Notes under the pieces: model-generated
Seen by the model: the letters and a program-made list of their open reading frames with translations, nothing else
What the model was told of the DNA's origin: nothing
Databases searched by the model: none
Position numbers and translations under genes: made by a program
Shown here: positions 9,547 through 16,775 of the stretch, piece by piece
Numbering within the stretch: position 1 is the first letter of the stretch
Layout: the number at the start of each line of letters is the position of its first letter
From: Streptacidiphilus rugosus AM-16
GTDB lineage: Bacteria > Actinomycetota > Actinomycetes > Streptomycetales > Streptomycetaceae
Reading direction: 5' to 3'
NCBI RefSeq assembly: GCF_000744655.1
Contig: NZ_JQMJ01000004.1
Span: 3,658,001 to 3,722,000, forward strand
DNA: 64,000 nt

Positions 9547-10836
9547 TCAGGCGTGCGCCGGCAGTGCGGAACCCGCCGCCGACTCCTCCGCCGCCCGCCC
9601 CGCCTGCGCGAGCGCGGCGTCGACCCGGGCGTTGCTGGTCAGCCGGGCCGCCAGGACCGACATCACGGCCAGGATCGCCGCACCGGCCAGGAACGGGGCG
9701 CGGAGGCCGGCGACGTGGGCCAGCCAGCCGCTGAAGAGCGCACCCACCGGCCCGGCGCTGTAGCCGGTCAGCCGCGCCGCCGCGCTGACGCGACCCATCA
9801 GCTCGTCAGGAACGATGGCCTGCCGGATGGAAGGGCCGATCGTCATGGTGACGGCCATCGCCGCGCCGACCAGGGCGAGTCCCGCCGCGGCGAGGTAGGC
9901 GTTCGGCGCGATCCCGACGCCGAGCACCGCCGCCGCCTCGACGATCGCGGTCAGGGTCAGCGTTCCGCCGCTGCCGAGGCGCGCGACGAGCCGGCCGGCG
10001 ACGAAGGTCCCACCGAGTCCGCCGACGGCCTCGCAGGTGAGGAAGGTGCCGTAGCCGGCGGTGCCGAGGTGCAGGGTGTCGTGGGCGTAGAGGGCCAGCA
10101 CCGCGCCGACGCCGCAGAAGGCGAAGTTGCCGACCGCGGGACGCAGCGTCAGTCCCAGCAGGAAGCGGTGGTGCAGCAGGTAGGAGGCGCCGGCTCCGGC
10201 GTCCTTGAGGATCGAGCCCTTCGGCGCGGCGGCCTTCTTCGGTCCGGCGGGCAGTGTGCGGATCATCAGCGAGCTGAACAGGAAGGAGACCGCGTCCGTC
10301 ACGAACGGCACCGCGCGGCCCAGCGCGAAGAGCAGACTGCCGGTCGGCGGGCCGACGAAGCCGTCCAGGGCGCGCTGCGCGCCCTGGAGGCGGGAGTTGG
10401 CGCGCTGGAGGTTGTCCGGGTCGCGTTCCAGCAGCTCGGGCAGGTAGGCCATGGACGCGGTGTCGAACAGGACTCCGCCCATTCCGAGCAGGAAGCCGAT
10501 GCCGATCAGCACGGCGAGGTTCAGGAAGCCGCCCAGCACCGCGACCGTGGCGAGCGCGAGCAGCCCGAAGCGGCACAGGTCCGCGATCACCATGGTGCGG
10601 CGGCGGTCCCAGCGGTCCACGAGTGCGCCGCCGATCAGGCCGAAGAGCAGCCACGGCAGCAGGGTGACGGCCTCCATGAGGCCGAAGGCGACGGAGTCGT
10701 GGGTGAGGGTCAGGGCGAGCAGCGGCAGCGCCGAGTAGTACACGCCGTCGCCGAGGGAGGAGACGGCCGAGGCCGCCCATATGCGGTGGAAGGTGCCGGG
10801 CAGCTTCGGCCGGTCGGTGCGACGCTTCAGGGTCAC
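9547..10836 (-). CDS. MFS transporter, EntS-like multidrug/siderophore exporter type
   Basis: 429 residues with about 12 membrane helices and the intracellular-loop motif GGALVDRWDRRRTMVIADL, as in the EntS/MefA branch of the major facilitator superfamily. The GTG start at 10836 overlaps the stop of the upstream winged-helix regulator by 4 nt (GTGA), so the two are translationally coupled and probably autoregulated together through the operator at 11424-11449. An efflux role is inferred; the substrate is unknown. Confidence 0.9.
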   Translation of the reverse strand: MTLKRRTDRPKLPGTFHRIWAASAVSSLGDGVYYSALPLLALTLTHDSVAFGLMEAVTLLPWLLFGLIGGALVDRWDRRRTMVIADLCRFGLLALATVAVLGGFLNLAVLIGIGFLLGMGGVLFDTASMAYLPELLERDPDNLQRANSRLQGAQRALDGFVGPPTGSLLFALGRAVPFVTDAVSFLFSSLMIRTLPAGPKKAAAPKGSILKDAGAGASYLLHHRFLLGLTLRPAVGNFAFCGVGAVLALYAHDTLHLGTAGYGTFLTCEAVGGLGGTFVAGRLVARLGSGGTLTLTAIVEAAAVLGVGIAPNAYLAAAGLALVGAAMAVTMTIGPSIRQAIVPDELMGRVSAAARLTGYSAGPVGALFSGWLAHVAGLRAPFLAGAAILAVMSVLAARLTSNARVDAALAQAGRAAEESAAGSALPAHA

Positions 10837-11414
10837 GTGGTGGCGGTTCCGTTCTCGGTGGAGGAAGGTTCGTTCGGGTCGGCCGGGCGGGTGTCGAGCG
10901 GCCGGTAGAAGGCGGTGAAGAGGTCGGCGGCCGGCTGCGTCGGGTCGTGCAGCGCGGTGATCTCCTCGTGGAGGGCGATCACCTTCTCGACGGCCAGCGC
11001 GAAGTGCTCCGGGCTCAGGCGCAGGTGCTTGAGCCGTTCGTCCTTCTCCGCCCCGGCGGGCGCGGACTCGACGTCGGCCAGGGCGTGCCGCATGAGGATG
11101 TCGGGCTGTCCTGGTCCGCTCTCGGGCAGGTGGATGCCCTTGCCCGCCATGCCGTAGTAGAGCTCGGTGACACCGCGGACCTTGCGGGTGTCCACGACCT
11201 TGATCAGACCCGCCTTGGCCAGCACCTTCACGTGGTAGTTCGAGCTGCCCTTGGCGATGCCGAGGCGCGTGGCGATCTGGGTGACCGTCGCCGGTCCGTC
11301 GCGCAGCACGCGCAGCACCCGGTGGCGCATCAGGCTGCCGATGGCGTGCAGCTGTTGGTCGGTCTCGACGTGGACGGGGTTCTCGTCCGGGGAGGCCGAC
11401 CGGTCGTCGCTCAT
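10833..11414 (-). CDS. ArsR-type winged helix-turn-helix regulator
   Basis: The N-terminal half has a winged-helix fold typical of ArsR/helix_turn_helix_5 proteins (LHAIGSLMRHRVLRVL, then IATRLGIAKGSSNYHVKVLAKAGLI). It is followed by about 100 residues with no metal-binding Cys cluster, so it is not a metal sensor. I choose ATG 11414 (begins MSDDRSASP); the alternative ATG at 11432 sits inside the operator dyad. It is coupled to the MFS gene downstream and likely represses both genes by binding its own promoter. Confidence 0.86.
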   Translation of the reverse strand: MSDDRSASPDENPVHVETDQQLHAIGSLMRHRVLRVLRDGPATVTQIATRLGIAKGSSNYHVKVLAKAGLIKVVDTRKVRGVTELYYGMAGKGIHLPESGPGQPDILMRHALADVESAPAGAEKDERLKHLRLSPEHFALAVEKVIALHEEITALHDPTQPAADLFTAFYRPLDTRPADPNEPSSTENGTATT

Positions 11415-11423
11415 GAGGTCAAT

Positions 11424-11449
11424 GGTCAACATTTCTTGACCGTTGTCAA
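11424..11449. promoter_or_regulatory. Operator: two overlapping TTGACC dyads before the ArsR-type regulator
   Basis: GGTCAA-N6-TTGACC (11424-11441) is a perfect inverted repeat, and TTGAC-N4-GTCAA (11436-11449) shares its right arm. Both lie 10-35 nt upstream of the regulator start at 11414, where a promoter is expected. This fits autorepression by the winged-helix protein. It is visible in the sequence; the identity of the bound protein is inferred from position. Confidence 0.7.
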
Positions 11450-11489
11450 TGCACTTCCCTGCGGACGCTGACTCCTCGCCGGAACGACG

Positions 11490-11521
11490 AAGGCCGCGTC
11501 CCCGGGTGGGGACGCGGCCTT
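11490..11521. terminator. Perfect 14-bp terminator hairpin
   Basis: Arms 11490-11503 and 11508-11521 are fully complementary around a 4-nt GGGT loop. It lies 24 nt past the stop of the minus-strand glycosyltransferase operon and insulates it from the next regulator/MFS operon. Confidence 0.8.
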
Positions 11522-11544
11522 TCGGGCGCGCAGCGGTCGCAGGC

Positions 11545-12468
11545 TCAGATCACCGGCGGACGGCCGAGTCTGGTCATCCGCCAGACCGTGGACCAGCGCA
11601 TCGGACGGCGTGGACCGGCCGGCTCGCGCCAGCCCGCCGCGAAGCCGCCGAACCAGGCGCGCAGCGCCTCGCCGGAGGGTCGCCGGGCGATGGTCAGCAG
11701 CATCCAGACGCCGAGGTAGACCGGCACCAGGACCGCGGGCAGGTTGCGCCGGGCGAGCCAGACGCGGTTGCGCGCGATGTTGTGGTTGTAGGTCGCGTGC
11801 CGGCTCGGCAGCGTGCGCGGGTGGCGCAGCACGATGTCGGGGCAGTAGGCGATGTCCCAGCCCGCGTCGAGCGCGCGCCAGGCCAGGTCGGTCTCCTCGT
11901 GCCCGTAGAAGAACTCGCCCGGCAGCTGACCGGCCGTCGGGAAGACCGCCGAGCGCACCGCGCTCGCGCCGCCCAGGAAGGTGGTCACCTTGCCGGCCCG
12001 CATCGGGTCCGAGGCGCGCAGCCGCGGCACGTGCCGACGCTGGGTCAGGCCCTCCTCGTCGGCGATGCGCATGCTGACGATGCCGAGCTTCGGGTCCGCC
12101 GCGAAGGCCGCGCGCACCAGCTGCGCCGAGTCGTCCAGCGGCAGCAGCCCGTCGTCGTCGAGGAAGAGCACGACGTCCACGTCGCAGCCGTCCTTGCCGA
12201 AGGCGTCGATGCCGACGTTGCGACCGCCGGGGATGCCGAGGTTCTCCGGCAGGCTGACGCCGCGCACGCCCTCGGGCAGCTCCGGCAGCGGAGCGCCGTT
12301 CGCGACGACGACGACCTCGACGGCCGGGCCGCGCTGGGCGGCCACGGAGTCGAGCAGCGCCTTGAGCTCGACCGGGCGGGTGCCCTGCGTGATGACGACC
12401 GCGCCCAGCTTGAGCTCGACGCCCGGCGCGGTGCCGGCGTCCGGCTGGGTCTCGGCCACGGCGGTCAC
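11545..12468 (-). CDS. Family 2 glycosyltransferase
   Basis: 307 residues with a GT-A fold: VVITQGTRPVELKALLDSV at the N-terminus, the VVVANGAPL nucleotide-sugar loop, a DDDG metal-binding motif near residue 100 (VVLFLDDDGLLPL), and the FYGHEETDLAWRALDAGWDIAYCP motif of rhamnosyl/galactosyl-transferase-like members. There is a C-terminal hydrophobic stretch (VYLGVWMLLTIARR). It is the last gene of a four-gene operon and overlaps the upstream CDP-alcohol phosphotransferase by 4 nt. It probably glycosylates the product of the upstream genes; donor and acceptor are unknown. Confidence 0.9.
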   Translation of the reverse strand: MTAVAETQPDAGTAPGVELKLGAVVITQGTRPVELKALLDSVAAQRGPAVEVVVVANGAPLPELPEGVRGVSLPENLGIPGGRNVGIDAFGKDGCDVDVVLFLDDDGLLPLDDSAQLVRAAFAADPKLGIVSMRIADEEGLTQRRHVPRLRASDPMRAGKVTTFLGGASAVRSAVFPTAGQLPGEFFYGHEETDLAWRALDAGWDIAYCPDIVLRHPRTLPSRHATYNHNIARNRVWLARRNLPAVLVPVYLGVWMLLTIARRPSGEALRAWFGGFAAGWREPAGPRRPMRWSTVWRMTRLGRPPVI

Positions 12469-13253
12469 CGGAGCCTGCTGGAGAGGACGATGCTGAGCAG
12501 GTGCAGGACCGTCTGCAGCATGGCGATCGCCGCGAGCACGACCACCGCGAGGCGGCTGAAGTACAGGCCGCCGTGGATCTGGTCGGCGATGCCGGCCGCC
12601 AGGATGAACAGCGAGGCCTCGACCCCGCCGATCAGCCGGTGGAACTTGAGCATCGAGGCGAGCTTGCGCGCCTTGGCGACACCGGCCGCGCGCGGCACCG
12701 AGGCCGCGTCGTCCACGGCGGTCAGGCCGCGGCGGATGCGGGCGACGTCGACCAGGTCGGTCTCGGCCTTGATCAGGATCGCGCCGAGCGCGGCCAGCGT
12801 GCCGAGGAAGGCCCAGAGCCAGGCGCGGGAGCCGTCCTGCTGGAACAGGTCGGCGGCGCGCAGGCCGAAGCCGGTCAGCAGCGCGGCCTCGGAGAGGTAG
12901 TGGCCGACCCGGTCCAGGTAGACGCCGGTGGTGGAGGTCTGCTTGCGCCAGCGCGCGAGCTCTCCGTCGACGCAGTCGAGGCCCAGGTAGACCTGGATCA
13001 GCAGGGCGCCGAGGACGGCGCCGGCGAGGCCGGGGATCAGCAGCGCGGCGCCGGCGAGGACGCCGGTCAGCATCATCAGCCAGGTGAGCTGGTTCGGCGT
13101 GACCGGCGCGTTGACCAGGTGCCGGGTGACCCGCGAGGAGATCCTGCGCATGTAGATGCGGCCGGCCCAGTGCTCGCCGGAGCGGCGGTCGAGCAGCCCC
13201 TCCGGGTGTGCGACGGCGCGGAACTCGGCGAGGGTGGGCTTACCGGTCTTCAT
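12465..13253 (-). CDS. CDP-alcohol phosphatidyltransferase family membrane enzyme
   Basis: Integral membrane enzyme transferring a phospho-alcohol from a CDP-alcohol to a second alcohol. The family signature D-G-x2-A-R-x8-G-x3-D-x3-D appears as LDCVDGELARWRKQTSTTG followed by VYLDRVGHYLSE. Four or more hydrophobic helices follow. I use ATG 13253 (MKTGKPTLAEFRAV, with GCAGG upstream); an in-frame ATG at 13298 overlaps the preceding gene by 23 nt and is the alternative. It sits between a glycerol-1-phosphate-dehydrogenase-like enzyme and a glycosyltransferase. This suggests that the CDP-alcohol is made by the operon's own nucleotidyltransferase. Confidence 0.88.
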   Translation of the reverse strand: MKTGKPTLAEFRAVAHPEGLLDRRSGEHWAGRIYMRRISSRVTRHLVNAPVTPNQLTWLMMLTGVLAGAALLIPGLAGAVLGALLIQVYLGLDCVDGELARWRKQTSTTGVYLDRVGHYLSEAALLTGFGLRAADLFQQDGSRAWLWAFLGTLAALGAILIKAETDLVDVARIRRGLTAVDDAASVPRAAGVAKARKLASMLKFHRLIGGVEASLFILAAGIADQIHGGLYFSRLAVVVLAAIAMLQTVLHLLSIVLSSRLR

Positions 13254-13275
13254 GGCCGTACCTGCGGGGGCAGAC

Positions 13276-14337
13276 TCAGGAGCAGACGTCTTTGACATAG
13301 GAGGTGTACGCGTCCCGGATGGCGGAGGGGTCGAGATCGAGGTGTTCCAGGATGGTGTAGCGACCTGGACGGGTCTGCGGAGCATAGTGCACGGCCGCGA
13401 CGAACTCCGCGTCGGTGAAGCCGATCTGGTCGGCTGTCACCGGCAGGCCGTGGCGGCGCAGCGCCTGCACCATCTGACCTGCGACGGGGAGGTCCCCGCG
13501 CAGGTAGGTGGCGAAGGCCGCGCCGAGGCCGCACTGCTCGCCGTGCTGGGCCTTGCGCGTGGGGTGGAGGATGTCGAGCGCGTGGTTGATCTCGTGGCAG
13601 GCGCCGCTCGCGGGCCGGCTGCTGCCGGCCACGTTCATGGAGATGCCGGTGAGCACCAGCGCCTCGGCCAGCGCGACCAGGAAGTCGTTGTCGGCGATCG
13701 TTCCGGGGTGCCGCAGGATCGTCTCGCCGGAGGTGCGCGCCATCGCGGCGGCCAGGCCGTCGACCGTCTCACCCGTCTCGCGCTGGGACAGCTCCCAGTC
13801 CGCGATGCAGGAGATGTTCGAGATGGCGTCGCCGATGCCGGCGGCGACGTAGCGGGCCGGGGCCTGCCGGATGACGTCGAGGTCGACGATCATGCCGATC
13901 GGGCTGGGCACGCCGTAGGAGCCGCGTCCGGCGTCGTTGTCCAGGGTGGAGACCGGCGAGCAGAGACCGTCGTGGGCGAGGTTGGTCGCGACCGCGACGA
14001 CCGGCAGGCCGACCCGGGCAGCGGCGTACTTCGCCACGTCGATGATCTTGCCGCCACCCAGTCCGACGAGCGCGTCGTAGTGGCCGCCGCGCATCTGGTC
14101 GGCGAGGGTGACGGCCGCGTCGAGGGTGCCGTCGGCCACCGTGAACCAGACGGCGTCCGGCAGCTGCGGCGCCAGCCGCTCGCGCATCGCCGCCCCGGAT
14201 CCGCCGCTGACCGCGACGGCGATCCGGCCGGAGGAGGCGATGCCGGGGTTGGCCAGCACCTCGCCGAGGCGGTCGAGCGCGCCGGAGCGGATGTCCACCA
14301 CCAGCGGCGAGGGGACCAGTCGGGTCAGTACCGGCAC
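13276..14337 (-). CDS. Iron-containing alcohol dehydrogenase family, glycerol-1-phosphate-dehydrogenase-like
   Basis: 353 residues from GTG 14337, which overlaps the upstream nucleotidyltransferase by 13 nt. Features are the NAD-binding LVGLGGGKIIDVAKYAA motif, ATNLAHDGLCSPVS, and metal-binding HEINHALD and HGEQCGLG segments. These are the hallmarks of sn-glycerol-1-phosphate dehydrogenases (archaeal EgsA, bacterial AraM) within the Fe-ADH/dehydroquinate-synthase-like superfamily. Known members reduce dihydroxyacetone phosphate to sn-glycerol-1-phosphate. Here it probably supplies a polyol phosphate to the cytidylyltransferase-like gene before it. The exact substrate is an inference. Confidence 0.85.
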   Translation of the reverse strand: MPVLTRLVPSPLVVDIRSGALDRLGEVLANPGIASSGRIAVAVSGGSGAAMRERLAPQLPDAVWFTVADGTLDAAVTLADQMRGGHYDALVGLGGGKIIDVAKYAAARVGLPVVAVATNLAHDGLCSPVSTLDNDAGRGSYGVPSPIGMIVDLDVIRQAPARYVAAGIGDAISNISCIADWELSQRETGETVDGLAAAMARTSGETILRHPGTIADNDFLVALAEALVLTGISMNVAGSSRPASGACHEINHALDILHPTRKAQHGEQCGLGAAFATYLRGDLPVAGQMVQALRRHGLPVTADQIGFTDAEFVAAVHYAPQTRPGRYTILEHLDLDPSAIRDAYTSYVKDVCS

Positions 14338-15080
14338 GCGATCTCCCGGCCCTTGGCGAGGTCGTCGTGGTTGTCCACCTCGACCCAGGACACCTCGCCG
14401 ATCGGCTGGACGTCGATCCGCAGGCCGCGGTCGATCATCTCCTGGTAGCCGTCCTCGTAGTAGAGCTGCGGGTCGCGCTCGTAGGTGGCCTGCAGGGCGG
14501 AGGCGAGGTCGTCGGCGGCGGAGGGGTTGATCAGCGTGACGCCGATGTACTCGCCGGTGGCGTCGGCGGGGTCCATCAGCTTGGTGATCCGTCGGGCGCC
14601 CTTGTCGGGGTCGACGGTGACCTTCATCTCCTCGTCGGCCAGCTTCTTGACCGTGTCCAGCGCCAGCAGCACGCCGGGCTCGCGGCCGGCCGCGGCCAGG
14701 CGGGCGTTCGCCTCCAGCAGGGTGCGCTCGACGGAGGAGGGGTGGATGGTGTCGCTGTTGGCGAGGATGACGCCCTCGCGGAACAGCTCCCGCGCGCACC
14801 AGACGGTGTAGGCGTTGTTCCACCGCTCGGCCTTGGGGTTCTCGATCAGGTGGAGCGTGACGCCGTGGCGCTGCTCGAGAGCGGTCTTCCGCTCCCGGAT
14901 CGCGTCGGCGCAGTAGCCCACGATGATCGCCACGTCGCGCATCTCGACCTCTGCGAAGTTGCGCAGGGTGATGTCGAGGATGGTGCGGTCGTCGTCCAGC
15001 GGCACCAGTGCCTTGGGCAGGGTGTCGGTGTAGGGACGAAGGCGGCTGCCCGCGCCTGCGGCCGGAACAAGGCCGATCAT
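14325..15080 (-). CDS. Sugar/polyol-phosphate nucleotidyltransferase
   Basis: 251 residues from ATG 15080 (GGAG nine nt upstream). The N-terminal signature is LVPAAGAGSRLRPYTDTLPK with the conserved Lys. VGYCADAIRE, YTVWCARE and the metal-site segment ILANSDTIHP follow. It lacks C-terminal hexapeptide repeats and resembles short cytidylyltransferases such as inositol-1-phosphate cytidylyltransferase. As first gene of the operon it would activate a phosphorylated alcohol with CTP, feeding the CDP-alcohol phosphotransferase two genes later. Choice of nucleotide is inferred from that context. Confidence 0.87.
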   Translation of the reverse strand: MIGLVPAAGAGSRLRPYTDTLPKALVPLDDDRTILDITLRNFAEVEMRDVAIIVGYCADAIRERKTALEQRHGVTLHLIENPKAERWNNAYTVWCARELFREGVILANSDTIHPSSVERTLLEANARLAAAGREPGVLLALDTVKKLADEEMKVTVDPDKGARRITKLMDPADATGEYIGVTLINPSAADDLASALQATYERDPQLYYEDGYQEMIDRGLRIDVQPIGEVSWVEVDNHDDLAKGREIACRY

Positions 15081-15262
15081 GTGAAATCTCCAGTGCTTGC
15101 CAGTACTCGGTGTCCTGCGCGTCTGCGGGAGCCGCCCCCACCCCGCATGCAGATCATCATTGCGGACCGTGACGCCGCGGGACAAGCCGCGGCCCGTCGG
15201 GAGGCCTTTTGGGGCAGACTGTACCCGGCCAGACATGGCGCGACCGACGTGAAAGGTGATCC

Positions 15263-15829
15263 ATGACCGCCACCACCGTGACGACGACGACCGAGATTCT
15301 GCTCGAGCTGGTCGACGAGCAGGGCCGGACGATCGGCACGGCCGAGAAGCTCTCCGCGCACCAGGCCCCCGGCCGGCTGCACCGGGCCTTCTCCGTGTTC
15401 CTCTTCGACGCGCAGGGCCGGATGCTGCTCCAGCAGCGGGCGCTCGGCAAGTACCACTCCCCCGGCGTTTGGTCCAACACCTGCTGCGGACACCCCTACC
15501 CGGACGAGCCCCCCTTCGTCGCGGCGGCCCGCCGCACCGCGGAGGAGCTGGGCGCCGCCCCGGTCCGCCTGGAGCAGGCCGGCACGGTCACCTACGACCT
15601 CCCCGACCAGGCCTCCGGGCTGGTGGAGAAGGAGTACAACCACCTCTTCGTCGGGATCGCGGCGGCCGAGTTCACCCCGGACCCGGACGAGGTGGCGGCC
15701 ACCTCCTTCGTCACCCCCGGGGAACTGGCCGCGCTGCGCGCGGACAAGGCGTTCTCGGTCTGGTTCCAGACCGTCCTGGACGCGGCGCTCCCGACCATCC
15801 GCACGACCTTCCCCACCGCGGGCTGGTAA
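15263..15829 (+). CDS. idi: Isopentenyl-diphosphate delta-isomerase, type I
   Basis: Interconverts IPP and DMAPP for isoprenoid synthesis. 188 residues with a Nudix fold. The catalytic Cys lies in SNTCCGHPYPDE, the Nudix helix is AARRTAEELGA, and the catalytic Glu is in EKEYNHLFVG. ATG 15263 follows GAAAGGTGATCC. It is divergent from the nucleotidyltransferase operon with a 182-nt gap, and convergent with a DUF6348-like gene whose open frame runs into idi on the opposite strand. It is monocistronic, with a terminator directly downstream. Confidence 0.95.
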   Translation: MTATTVTTTTEILLELVDEQGRTIGTAEKLSAHQAPGRLHRAFSVFLFDAQGRMLLQQRALGKYHSPGVWSNTCCGHPYPDEPPFVAAARRTAEELGAAPVRLEQAGTVTYDLPDQASGLVEKEYNHLFVGIAAAEFTPDPDEVAATSFVTPGELAALRADKAFSVWFQTVLDAALPTIRTTFPTAGW

Positions 15830-16764
15830 CCGGCCCCTGGCCCTTGCCGGGTCCCGGCCGTCGTGGACGGCCGGGACCCGGGTCGGCCCGAGGCGTCGTT
15901 CTTCCCGCGGCCGCCGCCGCAGTCGCAGGCGCAGGGGTCGCCCTGGGCGTGGGCCCGCCCAGAGACCCCGCCGAGATCAAGGCTCGTCGTCGGGTAGCCG
16001 GGCCTGCCGCCACCCGCCGGCACCGGAAGCAGCAGCGCGTAGAACCGTACGGCCGTGAACGCCGTCGGCTCGGGCAGTCCGAGCGCCGCCATCGCCGCCG
16101 ACGCGGCCGCGTGGCGCTCGCCGTTGACCCGGACCTCGGCCTCCATCGCGCCGGGGCGGCCGCCGTAGAAGACCTTGACGCCGTTGAAGTAGGGCGATTC
16201 CAGGTCGGCGGTGAACGTGTCCGCGATCCGGTGCAGCACGTTCGCCTCCACCAGGGCGCTCTGAAGCCGCCGGTTCTCGGCGACGTCGACGCCGAGACCG
16301 ACCGCGCCCGACACGATGGCGTCGAAACCGGGCACGCCGCGCTGGTGGCGCGGGCCCGCGTGGTCCGCGAAGCGCTCACGGCGATCGAGGAGTTCCAGCA
16401 GGCATGCGCCCGCTGTCTGCACCCACGTCCTCGCGGCGTCGCGTGGATCGGCGGACATCGACACCACACAGTCCACGAAGCACGGCACGTCGGGCTGGAC
16501 AGCGACATCCGGCATCGCGACCAGGTCGTAGTGATGCCCACCCCCGTGGTGCGGCGGGGCCACGCCCACGGCCCACCCCTGAGGACTGCTCAACGAGTTG
16601 CCCCTGAGCCGGGCGCCCTGCGTGACGCCGGGAGCGAGCTCCTCGAGCCCGCTCCTCACCAGCTCGAGGAACTCCAGATCGGGCAGCCGCTTCGCGGACG
16701 GCTCTTCCTTGCGCGTACGACGTCGTATCCAGGACACGCGGGGATCGTACTGAGCCGGGCCCAC
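15592..16764 (-). CDS. DUF6348-like protein of unknown function, with an anomalous C-terminal extension
   Basis: The open frame is 390 codons from GTG 16764. Residues about 20-260 match the actinobacterial DUF6348 pattern as I know it (VPCFVDCVVSMSADP, GPRHQRGVPGFDAIVSGAVG, YFNGVKVFYGG, EVRVNGERHAAASAA). After CACDCGGGRGKN near 15905, sequence resembling the family stops. The frame continues through the idi terminator and 238 nt antisense to idi. The extension is low-complexity and probably reflects loss of the original stop or a frameshift. It begins 11 nt after the MFS stop on the same strand, so the two may be cotranscribed. Function unknown. Confidence 0.65.
   Translation of the reverse strand: MGPAQYDPRVSWIRRRTRKEEPSAKRLPDLEFLELVRSGLEELAPGVTQGARLRGNSLSSPQGWAVGVAPPHHGGGHHYDLVAMPDVAVQPDVPCFVDCVVSMSADPRDAARTWVQTAGACLLELLDRRERFADHAGPRHQRGVPGFDAIVSGAVGLGVDVAENRRLQSALVEANVLHRIADTFTADLESPYFNGVKVFYGGRPGAMEAEVRVNGERHAAASAAMAALGLPEPTAFTAVRFYALLLPVPAGGGRPGYPTTSLDLGGVSGRAHAQGDPCACDCGGGRGKNDASGRPGSRPSTTAGTRQGPGAGYQPAVGKVVRMVGSAASRTVWNQTENALSARSAASSPGVTKEVAATSSGSGVNSAAAIPTKRWLYSFSTSPEAWSGRS
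15848..15880. terminator. Terminator hairpin after idi
   Basis: A perfect 15-bp stem (15848-15862 with 15866-15880) and a 3-nt GTG loop, 18 nt after the idi stop. It lies between two convergent genes and could work in both directions, but the minus-strand open frame passes straight through it. Confidence 0.8.
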
Positions 16765-16775
16765 CGTTGCGCAGG

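Noticed and set aside
7834..10908. A 1024-codon plus-strand frame opposite the P450, TetR and MFS genes
   Set aside because: Antisense shadow with low-complexity composition and no recognisable motif.
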